From positions 1,073,501 to 1,137,500 of the forward strand of contig JADJOM010000003.1 in the NCBI GenBank assembly GCA_016713785.1: a stretch of DNA of 64,000 nt, given 5' to 3'. Position 1 is the first letter of the stretch; the number at the start of each line of letters is the position of its first letter. This DNA comes from Gemmatimonadota bacterium. Its GTDB lineage: Bacteria > Gemmatimonadota > Gemmatimonadetes > Gemmatimonadales > GWC2-71-9. Position numbers and translations under genes: made by a program. Shown piece after piece: positions 1 through 7,979 of the stretch. Below the pieces are notes generated by a model, which worked only from the letters and a program-made list of their open reading frames with translations, had not been told where the DNA came from and searched no databases.

Positions 1-35
1 GCCACCAGCGGGTCGATCAGGGGACCGTCGCTCAC
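1..35 (-). CDS. start of an unidentified gene, cut by the window edge
   Basis: A GTG codon at 35-33 overlaps the TGA stop of the upstream cheW gene in a GTGA arrangement, which is the junction style used through this operon. Only eleven codons are visible (residues MSDGPLIDPLV), so no function can be assigned. Its place as the next gene after cheW suggests it belongs to the chemosensory operon; a transducer or further signalling gene is possible but unsupported. Confidence 0.4.
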   Translation of the reverse strand, partial: MSDGPLIDPLV

Positions 36-517
36 GCGCGTGCCTCCTTCCGCGCCGTCCCACCGGTCGCGCCCGGGAGCCGCGCCGCGTGGAGCACCAG
101 CACCTGGCGACCGGGCCGGGCGATGGCCCCCGCAATCCAGTCGGCGGGAATCACCGGGTCGGCGCCCTCCACCCGCCCGATGGTCCGGGTGTCGACGCGC
201 ATCGCCTCGTGGACCTGGTCCACCACCACGGCCAGCCGACCGGCCTCGAACTCCAGCACCATGATCCGGGTCTCCTCTCGCAGCTCGGCCGGCAGGCCGA
301 GCCGGGCACGCAGGTCCACCACCGGCACCAACGTGCCGCCAAACGCAATGCCGCCCAGGGTGCCGGCCGGACCGTCCGGCAGCGCCTCGGGCACGGTGTA
401 GCGGAGGATCCGCGCCACCTGGAAGATGTTGATCGCCAGCTGGGCCGACGCGAGCCGGAACACGATGAACTGCAGTTCATCGCCCGCCACCACGTCACGG
501 TATCGGCTGCCCGCCAC
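32..517 (-). CDS. cheW: CheW-type chemotaxis coupling protein
   Basis: This 161-residue protein is a single CheW domain. Such proteins are cytoplasmic adaptors that link chemoreceptors to the kinase CheA. The family pattern is visible: a beta-strand opening (ELQFIVFRLASAQLAI, about residues 14-29), the central 'GGIAFGGTLVPVVDLRARLGL' region near residues 54-74, and the 'RIMVLEF...AVVVDQVHEAM' strand and loop. A GTG start at 517 is chosen because a GGAAGGA sequence lies about 11 nt upstream; a second GTG codon ten codons in is also possible. It lies 51 nt after cheB and overlaps the next gene by 4 nt. It is one of two CheW proteins in this operon, and the two are clearly divergent, so they may serve different receptor or scaffold partners (inference). 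Confidence 0.9.
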   Translation of the reverse strand: MAGSRYRDVVAGDELQFIVFRLASAQLAINIFQVARILRYTVPEALPDGPAGTLGGIAFGGTLVPVVDLRARLGLPAELREETRIMVLEFEAGRLAVVVDQVHEAMRVDTRTIGRVEGADPVIPADWIAGAIARPGRQVLVLHAARLPGATGGTARKEARA

Positions 518-568
518 GGGATCCCGAGTCCTTCCTTGCTTGGGGCGGGCCGCCGGGCCCGCCCGGCC

Positions 569-1639
569 TCAGCGCCGGGGCAGCTCGCGCAGCAGCGCCC
601 CGATCCGTTCCGCCATCGCTCCAAGGGGCAGCACCAGGTCGGTGCCACCGCCCTCGACCGCCGCCCCGGGCATGCCGTAGATCGTGGCGGTGCCACGGTC
701 CTGCGCCACCCCCACGCCACCGGCGTCATGAATCGCCCGCAGGCCGGTGGCGCCATCCCGGCCCAGGCCGGTGAGCACCACCCCCACTGCGGCAGCGCCG
801 AAGGTGGCGGCCACCGAGTGAAAGGTCGGGTCGGCGGCGGGCCGCACGCCCCAGACCGTGGGCTCCTGGTCGAGGGCCAGCCGCAGCCCCCCGTCGCGGG
901 CCCGCACCTGCAAATGATAATCCCCGGGGGCCACGTACGCGGTGTCAGCCCGCAGGTCCATCCCGTCCGACGCCTCCACGACCGTCAGGGCGCTCAGCCC
1001 GTTGAGGCGCTCGGCGAAGCTCCGGGTGAAGCCGGCGGGCATGTGCTGCACGATCACCACCGCCGCCTCCAGCCCGACCGGCAGCTGCGGCACCAGTTCC
1101 GCCAGCGCGCGCGGGCCGCCGGTGGACGCCGCGATGGCCACCACGCGGCGGGCCTCTCCCGGCCGCGCCGCGAAGGCCTGCGCCCCGCTCTGCCGGGGCC
1201 GGGCCAGCACCGGCACCCGGCGGACGTCGGCGGCCGCGGCGGCCCGGAGCGCCCCGAGCAGGCGGGGGGCCATGCGGATGGCGGAGAGGCGGCCCTGCCC
1301 GTCGTCCTTGGGGACGAGTTCGACGGCCCCCAGCTCCAGCGCCCGGATGGCGGCGGGGGTCCCCTGCCCCGCATGCGCGCTGACCACTACGATCGGGCGC
1401 GGCGATTCCGACATGATGTACCCGATGGCGTCGAGCCCGCCCAGTTCGGGCATCTGCAGGTCCATCGTGACGAGGTCGGGCGTCAGCGAATGGACCAGCG
1501 CGAGCGCCTCCTGGCCGTTCGCCGCGGTGCCTACCACGCGGAACTCCCCCGAACTCGCCACCAGCTCGCTGACCAGCCGCCGGAAGAACGGGCTGTCGTC
1601 GACCACCAGCACCCCGGGCAGCTCAGAGGGCCTGGTCAC
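569..1639 (-). CDS. cheB: CheB protein-glutamate methylesterase/deamidase
   Basis: CheB removes methyl groups from receptor glutamates when phosphorylated by CheA, giving sensory adaptation. The 356-residue protein has an N-terminal receiver domain (acidic pair D14-D15, phosphoacceptor D60 in LVTMDLQMP, K111) and a C-terminal methylesterase domain from about residue 165. The Ser-His-Asp triad is readable as S172 (AASTGG), H199 (VQHMP) and D295 (GLGRDG). The GTG start at 1639 is set by the receiver domain beginning a few residues later; an upstream in-frame ATG would add a Ser/Arg-rich stretch encoded inside cheD and is rejected. The start lies 17 nt inside the end of cheD, so translation is probably coupled. 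Length and order match standard CheB. Confidence 0.95.
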   Translation of the reverse strand: MTRPSELPGVLVVDDSPFFRRLVSELVASSGEFRVVGTAANGQEALALVHSLTPDLVTMDLQMPELGGLDAIGYIMSESPRPIVVVSAHAGQGTPAAIRALELGAVELVPKDDGQGRLSAIRMAPRLLGALRAAAAADVRRVPVLARPRQSGAQAFAARPGEARRVVAIAASTGGPRALAELVPQLPVGLEAAVVIVQHMPAGFTRSFAERLNGLSALTVVEASDGMDLRADTAYVAPGDYHLQVRARDGGLRLALDQEPTVWGVRPAADPTFHSVAATFGAAAVGVVLTGLGRDGATGLRAIHDAGGVGVAQDRGTATIYGMPGAAVEGGGTDLVLPLGAMAERIGALLRELPRR

Positions 1640-2108
1640 GCTGCCCCGCCGAGCGGACCTCGACCCGGCCCTCCGCCACGGTGAACCAGACCGAGCGGCC
1701 GCTGCTGCCGCCGACGGCCTCCCCCACGATCGGGATGGCCAGGTGATTGAGCACCTCGCGCACCGCGATGACGTTGCGGTCACCCATCTGCATGGAGCCG
1801 GCGGGCACCAGGTTGGCGAACATGCTCGCGCCGCCGACCAGGCGGGCGGTCAGCCGCCGCCGGTCGGCGCCGAGGGCCGTCATTTCCTCGACCAGCGCGG
1901 GCAGCGCGGTCTGGGGGAAGCGGCCGGGATTCTCGGCCGAACGGCTCAGGGAGCGTGAGGGCAGCAGGATATGGGCGAGGCCCCCGACCTGCCGCTCGCC
2001 GTCATGCAGCATGATCGCCACGCAGCTGCCGAGCCCGAGGGTGACGAGCACGGCATCGGCGCCCCCCGCGGCGACTTCCGCCACCCGGACCATGATCTCG
2101 CGCGCCAT
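1623..2108 (-). CDS. cheD: CheD chemoreceptor glutamine deamidase
   Basis: CheD deamidates specific receptor glutamines and also binds CheC to stimulate CheY-P dephosphorylation. The 161-residue product shows the conserved core: T23 and C29 in LVTLGLGSC and H46 in GGLAHILLP, which match the catalytic Thr, Cys and His of characterised CheD proteins, followed by GGASMF near residue 92. The ATG start at 2108 overlaps the cheR stop by 1 nt (TGATG), and the 3' end overlaps cheB by 17 nt. A CheC is encoded in the same operon, so the CheC-CheD regulatory pair known from Bacillus and Thermotoga is probably complete here (inference from the family). Confidence 0.95.
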   Translation of the reverse strand: MAREIMVRVAEVAAGGADAVLVTLGLGSCVAIMLHDGERQVGGLAHILLPSRSLSRSAENPGRFPQTALPALVEEMTALGADRRRLTARLVGGASMFANLVPAGSMQMGDRNVIAVREVLNHLAIPIVGEAVGGSSGRSVWFTVAEGRVEVRSAGQRDQAL

Positions 2109-2932
2109 CAGCCGGCCCGGCGGTAGATCCGCTCGCGCGGCTCGAGGAGCTGGAAGCCCTGGCGCGCCGGGCCGAGGATCGTCTCCACCTTGCCCAGCAC
2201 CAGCAGCCCCCCCGGGGCCAGCAACGCGGCGAAGCGCTCCATCAGCCGGTCCTGGGTGGGGCGGTCGAAGTAGATGATCACGTTGCGGCACAGGATCAGG
2301 TCGTAGCTGGCGGCGGGCGGATCCTCCCGGAGCAGGTCGAGCCGGGAGAGGTGCACCACGGTGCGGATCGGGCCGCGGACCCGGCGGCGCCCTTCCCCGG
2401 CCGGTTCGGTCCAGCGCCCCACGCACGCCGGGTCGGCCTCGGCGAAGGCGGGGGCCGGGTAGGTCGCCTCCGCGGCGAGCTCGAGCGAGGCCCGGTCCAG
2501 GTCGGTGGCGTCGATGTGGAGCCGCGCCAGCCGGTCGGAAGGACCGCCGGGCGCGGGCAGGTCGGCGACCAGCATGGCGAGGGTGAACGGCTCCTCGCCC
2601 GAGGCACAGCCGGCGCTCCACGCGCGCAGCCGACCCTCCCGCGCCGCCAGCAGCGCCGGCAGCGGGGCGGCCGCGAGGGCCGCCCAGGTCTCCGGGTTGC
2701 GGAAGAAGCGGGTGACGTTGATGGTGAGGGCGTCGAGCAGCGCGTCCAACTCGCCGGGGAGCTGGTCGAGGAGGCCCACGTAGTCCACGTAGGTGGTCAC
2801 CCCGCAGGCGCGCATGCGCACCGCGATGCGCCGCCGCAGGCAGCGCTCCTTGTACGCGCCGACATCCAGCCCGGTCCGCCCGGCGATGCGCTCGGCGAGG
2901 AGCGAGAAGCCGGGGTCGTCGACGGGCATCAC
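2108..2932 (-). CDS. cheR: CheR chemoreceptor methyltransferase
   Basis: CheR transfers methyl groups from S-adenosylmethionine to receptor glutamates. The 274-residue protein has the short helical N-terminal CheR domain (about 1-70, with a KERCLRRRIAVRMR basic segment), the TRFFR motif near residue 75, the SAM-binding motif WSAGCASGEEPFTLA near 108-122, and the C-terminal motif LILCRNVIIYFD. The start may be GTG at 2932 (4-nt overlap with the upstream stop) or the ATG right after it (1-nt overlap); both keep the domain whole. It is directly coupled to the PATAN-TPR gene upstream and cheD downstream. No TPR extension or pentapeptide-binding insert was noticed. Confidence 0.95.
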   Translation of the reverse strand: MMPVDDPGFSLLAERIAGRTGLDVGAYKERCLRRRIAVRMRACGVTTYVDYVGLLDQLPGELDALLDALTINVTRFFRNPETWAALAAAPLPALLAAREGRLRAWSAGCASGEEPFTLAMLVADLPAPGGPSDRLARLHIDATDLDRASLELAAEATYPAPAFAEADPACVGRWTEPAGEGRRRVRGPIRTVVHLSRLDLLREDPPAASYDLILCRNVIIYFDRPTQDRLMERFAALLAPGGLLVLGKVETILGPARQGFQLLEPRERIYRRAG

Positions 2933-4548
2933 GCGGTGGCGTCCAGGGTGTCGAGGTTGGCGCGGGCCAGCTGGTGCCCGGGGTTGAGTTCAGTGACCCG
3001 CCGCCAGCAGGCGCGGGCCCGGTCGCGGTCCCGCCGCTTGAAGGCGATGTTGCCCATCTTGAAGAACAGGTCATCGCCCAGCCCGGGCGCGAGCTTGGCC
3101 GCCCGTTCGTAGGCCTCGAAGGCGTCGTCGTAGCGACCGGCGCGGTACAGCAGGTCGCCCAGGTTCTTCGAGACCTGCGCCAGGGTGGGGCTCTCGCTCA
3201 ACGCCGCGCGGAGCGTGGTCTCGGCCACCGGCAGGTCGCCGGCGAGCTCCTGCAGCACCGCGAGGTTGTTGCGCAGGGCGGCGATGCCCGGGTGTCGCGC
3301 CACGCCCTCGTCCGCGAGCGCCAGGGCGGCCACGAGGTCTCCCTGGCAGCCGACCGCGAGCGCCATGGCCCAGTACCAGGTGGGCGGCTTCTCCCGCTCG
3401 CCCCACAGCTCCCCGGCGCGCTGCAGCCGGCCCAGGGCCACCTCGGCGTCATTCCGCTTGAGCGCCGCGACACCCCAGCCCAGCATGATCCGGGCGTCTT
3501 CCCGGGCCTTGGACGCGGCCTCGGCGTAGGCGGCCTCCGCCTCCGCCAGGCGGCCCAGCTGCTCGTAGGCAAAGGCGAGGTTGTGCAGCGCCGCGGCGCG
3601 GCGCCCGCCCCGCTCCACCGCCTGGGAGAGCACATCCACCGCCTCGAGCCACCGGGCCTGCTTGAGCGCGATGAGCCCCAGGTAGTAGTGCGCCGACGCC
3701 TCGTCGGGGCGGAGGTCGGCCACCCGGCGGAACTCCCGCTGCGCCTCGTCGAGCATCCCCGTCTTGTAGAAGGCGATGCCCAGGTTCTGGTGCTCCTGGA
3801 CCCGGGAGTCGTTGGCCTTGGGCGCCTGCGCCTTGCTGGAGGTGCCCACCCGGCGCACGTAGCCCGCCGTGATCAGGCCGAACAGCGCGGTGGCCGCCTC
3901 GAACTCGATCAGCGAGCACTCATCCATCACCTGGCGCACGTCGCGGGTCCCGTCGAGCAGCGGCAGGATGCGGGCCTGGGCGGGGGACAGCTCCACCTCG
4001 GCCCCGGGCGCGTGGGCCGCGTCCACCGCGAAGATCAGGTCGAAGCTCGGGATCTTCTTCTCGATCTGGCTCCACTCGTCAACCCGGCGCGCCCCCTCGA
4101 GCAGCAGCGACTCGGGGTTGATGGAGACGGTGAACACCTGCTGCTCGGGCCGGACGCCGGCCTCGAAGTTGAAGGTGCCCTGGGTCCAGGTGAAGAGGTG
4201 GTAGACCGCCTCCTCGATCTGCAGGAAGAGCAGCCGCTCCAGCTGCTCGCGGGTGACGATCTCCAGCTCGATCAGGATGTCGCCCAGCCGCCGGTCGCGA
4301 TGGACCTCCTGCACCCGGATGGCCTGGTCGAGCTGGTCGCTGGTGACCAGCTGGTTCTTGCGCAGCAGGTCGCCGATCCGGTCGCGCCGGTTGACGATGG
4401 ACGCGTAGCTGATGCGCCCATCCTCGAAGTAGATGTAGCCGAAGTTCTGGCGGTCGGCGACCGCCAGGCAGCCGGTCTTCTTCCCCAGCGCCAGGAGCTG
4501 CAGCACGTCGGGGAGGCTGGCCTCCTTGAGGGAGCCCTTGATCGCCAT
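2929..4548 (-). CDS. PATAN (DUF4388) and TPR scaffold protein
   Basis: The 539-residue protein starts with a PATAN/DUF4388 domain (about residues 1-170), a module found in bacterial signalling proteins and often tied to gliding or chemosensory systems. Hallmarks are the opening MAIKGSLKEASLPDVLQLL, FGYIYFEDGRISYA and a later region ending in EEAVYHLFTWTQGTFNFE. A short winged-helix-like segment (about 205-250, LPLLDGTRDVRQVMDE) follows. From about residue 260 to the end there are repeated 34-residue TPR units such as AHYYLGLIALKQARWLEAV. It is probably a cytoplasmic scaffold. It shares its first 250 residues, in architecture and in many positions, with the protein at 8802-9950, so the two are paralogues. 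Start and stop overlap both neighbours by 1-4 nt. The exact partner is unknown. Confidence 0.85.
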   Translation of the reverse strand: MAIKGSLKEASLPDVLQLLALGKKTGCLAVADRQNFGYIYFEDGRISYASIVNRRDRIGDLLRKNQLVTSDQLDQAIRVQEVHRDRRLGDILIELEIVTREQLERLLFLQIEEAVYHLFTWTQGTFNFEAGVRPEQQVFTVSINPESLLLEGARRVDEWSQIEKKIPSFDLIFAVDAAHAPGAEVELSPAQARILPLLDGTRDVRQVMDECSLIEFEAATALFGLITAGYVRRVGTSSKAQAPKANDSRVQEHQNLGIAFYKTGMLDEAQREFRRVADLRPDEASAHYYLGLIALKQARWLEAVDVLSQAVERGGRRAAALHNLAFAYEQLGRLAEAEAAYAEAASKAREDARIMLGWGVAALKRNDAEVALGRLQRAGELWGEREKPPTWYWAMALAVGCQGDLVAALALADEGVARHPGIAALRNNLAVLQELAGDLPVAETTLRAALSESPTLAQVSKNLGDLLYRAGRYDDAFEAYERAAKLAPGLGDDLFFKMGNIAFKRRDRDRARACWRRVTELNPGHQLARANLDTLDATA

Positions 4549-6557
4549 CAGCGCTGGTCCTCGATGAGGCGGTCGGCGATGTCGGGCCAGTCCCAGACCA
4601 TCTTCTCGCGGCTGCGCAGGCTGCCGGTGGGCGAGAGCAGCCCGCTGGTGCGGGTGCCGGTGGTGCGCCGGGCCGGCGCCGCGGGGCTGCCCTCGAGCAC
4701 CTGTCGCGCCAGCCCCGCGGAGGGGCGCGCCCGCTCGGTCTCCGCGGCCTCCAGCACCCGCTGCACCAGCTCCTGCAGCCCGCGAACCGTGTCGACGGGC
4801 CGGTCCGCCAGGTAGGCGGAGAGCTCCGGCTCCGCCTCGCCCAGCCGCTCGCGCAGCAGCCGGGTGATGATCGCCTCGCGCACCTCGCGGTCAGGGGCTG
4901 GCAGCGCCACCACCAGCCCCGCCTCGAGCCGGGTCCGCAGCCGGTCCTCGAGCCCGGCCAGCTCCTGCGGTGGCACCTGGGAGGTGAAGACCATCTGCCG
5001 GCCCTGGTCGGCCAGCTGGTTGTACAGCCAGAAGAGCTCCTCCTGGGTGCGGTCCTTGCCCGCCAGCAGGTGCACGTCGTCGAGCAGGAAGGCGGTGACC
5101 CGGCGGTACCGCGCCCGCCACCAGGCCACCCGGTCGCGGTCGATGGCCTTGATCAGCTCGTCGACGAAATCCTCGGCCCGCTGGCACGCCACCACCATGC
5201 CGGGCATCGCGGCGAGGACATTGCCGATGCCGTGCAGCAGGTGCGTCTTGCCCACCCCGACGGGGCCGAAGACCACCAGCGGGTTCCACGCCTCGCCCGG
5301 CGCCTCGAGCACGGCGCGCGCCGCCTGGGTGACCTCGCGGTTGCTGCCCGACTCCACGAACTCCTCCACCCGCCAGATGGGCGAGGGCCCCGGGGGCGGG
5401 CTCAGCCCCTCGCGGGCCCGCGCCACCTCCTCGCGGGCATCCTCCATCCGGTCCGGGTCGTGGAACACCGGCAGGTTGGCCACCTGCGCATCGAGCTCGC
5501 GGGCCTCCAGCTCCAGGACCTTGAGCCGCTCGATGTCGTCCTCGTAGTCCCGCAGCGCCGCGTCGGGATCGACCGGCGCCTCGCCCTCGAGCAGCCGTTC
5601 CAGCCGCTCGGTCCGGTAGGCTTCGCCCTGCCAGCGCAGGATCGCCTCGGCCACCCGGCCGCGCCACGCCTCCACCTGCCGCGCCACCGCGGAGGAGATC
5701 TCCGAGAGGAAGGCGCCGAACTCATCCCCGGTGAGGAGGGCGCCCGGCGCCTCGGCCTCCGCGGCGGGCGCGGAGAGGTCGCCGCTGCCCACCACCGTGG
5801 CCGACTCCGCCGCCGGCGTGGCGGCGCGAAGGGTGAGGGGCATGGAGCGCGCCAGCACCTCGCGGGCCTCGACCGAGGAGATCGGGCCGGGCTGCACCGC
5901 CTGGTAGGCGATCAGCCGGTTGAAGGCGCCGATGAGTTCCCGGATGGAGCCGATGGGCAGGGTGGCGACCGCCTCCAGCACGCTCGCGTCGAAGGTCGCC
6001 TTCCGCTCCTCGGCCTGGCGCCGCAGGATGGCCACCCGGGTCTCGTAGTCGGGCGCCGAGATGTCGATGACGAGGCCGCCGGCGAAGCGCTGGATCAGGC
6101 GCTCGTCGAGCGCCGCGATCTCGTTGGGCGGCCGGTCGCTCGACAGCACGATCTGGCGGCCCGAGGTGAGCATGGTGTTGGTGAGCCGCAGCAGCTCCGC
6201 CTGCATCTCGCGGCGGTGGGTCAGGAACTGGACGTCGTCGACCAGCAGCACGCCCACGTCGGCGTAGCGGCGGCGGTAGGCCTCCCCCTGCCCCTGCGCG
6301 ATGGCGGCGTTGAACGACTCGATGAACTCGTCGAGCGTCAGGTACTCGACGGTGATCGAGGGGTTGACCTCCAGCGCGCTGTGGCCGAGGGCCATGAGGA
6401 GGTGGGTCTTGCCGAGCCCCGAGCCGGCGTAGATGAACAGCGGGTTGTAGACCGCGCCCGGCGACTCCGCCACCGCCCGCGCGGCGGTGACCGCGAGGCG
6501 GTTGGCGGAGCCGACGACGTAGCTGTCGAACCGGTTGCGCGGGTTGAGCCGGGGCAT
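4548..6557 (-). CDS. protein with two tandem DnaA-type AAA+ modules
   Basis: The 669-residue protein carries two ATPase modules related to domain III of DnaA. Module 1 (about 8-240) has Walker A GSGLGKT at 45-51, Walker B VLLVDD at 103-108, a sensor-1 segment LSSDRPP, a box VII RLIQRFAGGL with a candidate arginine finger (R157), and the DnaA-like sensor-2 helix SIRELIGAFNRLIAY (R206). Module 2 (about 395-610) has GPVGVGKT at 431-438, FLLDDV at 490-495 and R592 at the sensor-2 position. Between them is an acidic, helix-prone linker (about 270-390). There is no helix-turn-helix domain IV and no domain I, so it is not the replication initiator. The ATG start overlaps the GTPase stop by 1 nt. Its role in this chemosensory operon is unknown; an ATP-driven localisation or assembly factor is a guess. 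Confidence 0.85.
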   Translation of the reverse strand: MPRLNPRNRFDSYVVGSANRLAVTAARAVAESPGAVYNPLFIYAGSGLGKTHLLMALGHSALEVNPSITVEYLTLDEFIESFNAAIAQGQGEAYRRRYADVGVLLVDDVQFLTHRREMQAELLRLTNTMLTSGRQIVLSSDRPPNEIAALDERLIQRFAGGLVIDISAPDYETRVAILRRQAEERKATFDASVLEAVATLPIGSIRELIGAFNRLIAYQAVQPGPISSVEAREVLARSMPLTLRAATPAAESATVVGSGDLSAPAAEAEAPGALLTGDEFGAFLSEISSAVARQVEAWRGRVAEAILRWQGEAYRTERLERLLEGEAPVDPDAALRDYEDDIERLKVLELEARELDAQVANLPVFHDPDRMEDAREEVARAREGLSPPPGPSPIWRVEEFVESGSNREVTQAARAVLEAPGEAWNPLVVFGPVGVGKTHLLHGIGNVLAAMPGMVVACQRAEDFVDELIKAIDRDRVAWWRARYRRVTAFLLDDVHLLAGKDRTQEELFWLYNQLADQGRQMVFTSQVPPQELAGLEDRLRTRLEAGLVVALPAPDREVREAIITRLLRERLGEAEPELSAYLADRPVDTVRGLQELVQRVLEAAETERARPSAGLARQVLEGSPAAPARRTTGTRTSGLLSPTGSLRSREKMVWDWPDIADRLIEDQR

Positions 6558-7162
6558 CAGGCCGCTCCGGTCCCCGTCTGGGCCAGGCGCTTGAGGACCA
6601 GCTCGCTGATGCCCTTGAGGGTCTCGAAGACGCCGGCGCCGCGCAGCGCGTCGCCCGGGAAGCTGCGCAGCCCCCGGAAGTTGAGCGCGTCGTCCAGGTC
6701 GGCGGCGGCGAGGATCAGGTCGGCGGGGAGGTCCTGCTTGTTGTACTGCATGACCATGGGGAAGGTGCGGACGTCCACCCCCTGGCCCAGCAGGTTGGCC
6801 TGCAGGTTCTGCAGGCTCTCGATGTTGTCGTCGAGCCGGCGGGCCTGGCTGTCGGCCACGAAGACCACGCCGTCGGCGCCCTGCAGCACCAGCTTGCGGG
6901 TGGCGTTGTAGTACACCTGGCCGGGCACCGTGTAGAGCTGGAACCGGGTGGTGAAGCCGCTGATGACCCCGAGGTCCAGCGGCAGGAAGTCGAAGAAGAG
7001 GGTGCGGTCGGTCTGCGTGGCCAGGGAGACCATCCGGCCCCGCCGCGCTTCGGGCACCCGCCCGTAGATGTACTGCAGGTTGGACGTCTTCCCCGAGCGC
7101 CCGGGCCCGTAGTAGACGATCTTGCAGGTGATCTCGCGGGTGGTGAAGTTGACGAGCGACAT
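6557..7162 (-). CDS. mglA: MglA-type Ras-like GTPase
   Basis: MglA-family GTPases set cell polarity and direction of movement in Myxococcus and relatives. This 201-residue protein has the P-loop GPGRSGKT at 19-26, the MglA-typical switch II sequence TVPGQ at 78-82 followed by VYYNATRKLVLQGADG, FVADSQ, and the base-recognition motif NKQD at 141-144. The start is set at the ATG at 7162, where the family N-terminus MSLVNFTTREITCKIVYYGP begins; a longer upstream reading runs through the neighbouring gene. It follows the Roadblock genes by 2 nt and overlaps the DnaA-type gene by 1 nt. The Roadblock proteins next to it are the expected MglB-like regulators. Family assignment is firm; the process it controls is inferred. 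Confidence 0.93.
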   Translation of the reverse strand: MSLVNFTTREITCKIVYYGPGRSGKTSNLQYIYGRVPEARRGRMVSLATQTDRTLFFDFLPLDLGVISGFTTRFQLYTVPGQVYYNATRKLVLQGADGVVFVADSQARRLDDNIESLQNLQANLLGQGVDVRTFPMVMQYNKQDLPADLILAAADLDDALNFRGLRSFPGDALRGAGVFETLKGISELVLKRLAQTGTGAA

Positions 7163-7164
7163 GG

Positions 7165-7629
7165 CTAGCGTCCGAAAAGAGCGCGAAGGCTCGCGTTGAG
7201 TTCCCGTTCGAAGTCCGCCGCAAGGACTTCCTTCCGCTGCACGGGCTCGGGCGGTGCGGCCGCCACCAGCTCCTCGACCAGCTGATCGAAGTAGACCTGC
7301 ACCAGTCCCAGCTTGGTCTCGCTGCCGAACACCACCAGCGCCACCCAGCGGCCCCGCGGCGTGTCGAACCACGCCAGGAAGTGGCTCTGCCGCTGCCCCT
7401 GGTGCGCCACCACCCGGAACGGCGGCCAGTCCATCTGCAGCGCCAGCTCGCCACTCGAGGCGATGATCCCGGTCCCCAGCGCCGCGCAGGCCATGAGGTC
7501 GAGCGCCCCCGTGAACCCGTGCTGCGCCACCACCTGCCCCGAGGTGGTCATCAGGAGCGCCAGGCGCGCGGAGGATTCCCCCACGAACGCGCGCAGCGGG
7601 CCGAGCACCCAGGGTTCGATCGCCCGCAT
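7165..7629 (-). CDS. Roadblock/LC7-fold protein, probable GTPase regulator
   Basis: The 154-residue product resembles the Roadblock/LC7 fold. It has a strand ALLMTTSGQVVAQHG near residues 26-40, a helical AALGTGIIASSGELAL segment, and a closing strand and helix ALVVFGSETKLGLVQVYFDQLVEELV, followed by a basic tail. Proteins of this type, such as MglB, bind small GTPases and act as activating or exchange factors. It is translationally coupled to the second Roadblock gene (TGATG at 7631-7627) and lies 2 nt before mglA. Assignment rests on pattern and context; sequence identity to characterised MglB is probably low. Confidence 0.7.
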   Translation of the reverse strand: MRAIEPWVLGPLRAFVGESSARLALLMTTSGQVVAQHGFTGALDLMACAALGTGIIASSGELALQMDWPPFRVVAHQGQRQSHFLAWFDTPRGRWVALVVFGSETKLGLVQVYFDQLVEELVAAAPPEPVQRKEVLAADFERELNASLRALFGR

Positions 7630-7979
7630 CAGGCCAGGCGCTCCGCCAGCCGGAGCATCTCCAGGCGGATGAGGCCGAGCGGCACGTCCCGCGCCGCCAC
7701 CGCGACCAGCAGCAGCTCCGCCGGCGCCGGCGCCACGAGCAGGGCGCCGTCCTGCCCCTGGAGGTGGAGGAAGCGCGGCCCGCCGATGCGCCCCCGCCCC
7801 GCCAGGTCGTCGACCCGCGCGGTGAGGTTGGCGGCCATTGCCGCGAGCGCCGTCCCCTTGACCCCGCCCATCAGCGACTCGGCCACCACCAGCCCGTCCT
7901 CGGCGGCCACGACCATCGCGCCCCGGATCCCGCGCAGCCGCGTCAGGCTGTCGAGCAGCGCCGCGTAGGTGGCCGTCAT
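7629..7979 (-). CDS. Roadblock/LC7 domain protein (MglB-like)
   Basis: This 116-residue protein is a compact Roadblock/LC7 domain with the classic pattern of an N-terminal helix (LLDSLTRLRGIRGAMVVA), a strand pair around AEDGLVVAESL, an alanine-rich helix AALAAMAANLTARVDD, and the ending GALLVAPAPAELLLVAVA. It is the closest match in the window to MglB, the GTPase-activating partner of MglA in Myxococcus and Thermus. The ATG start overlaps the upstream TPR-Roadblock gene by 4 nt (ATGA), and its stop overlaps the next start by 1 nt. It would act in the cytoplasm or at a cell pole with the GTPase encoded two genes on. Confidence 0.83.
   Translation of the reverse strand: MTATYAALLDSLTRLRGIRGAMVVAAEDGLVVAESLMGGVKGTALAAMAANLTARVDDLAGRGRIGGPRFLHLQGQDGALLVAPAPAELLLVAVAARDVPLGLIRLEMLRLAERLA

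Noticed and set aside
1623..3074. A single 483-codon cheR-cheD fusion reading
   Set aside because: The upstream part lies in a different frame from cheR and has no domain; separate cheR and cheD with a TGATG junction explain the sequence.
4548..6557. Replication initiator dnaA
   Set aside because: Although both ATPase modules look like DnaA, domain IV with its DNA-binding helix-turn-helix is missing, no DnaA box cluster was noticed, and the neighbours are signalling genes.
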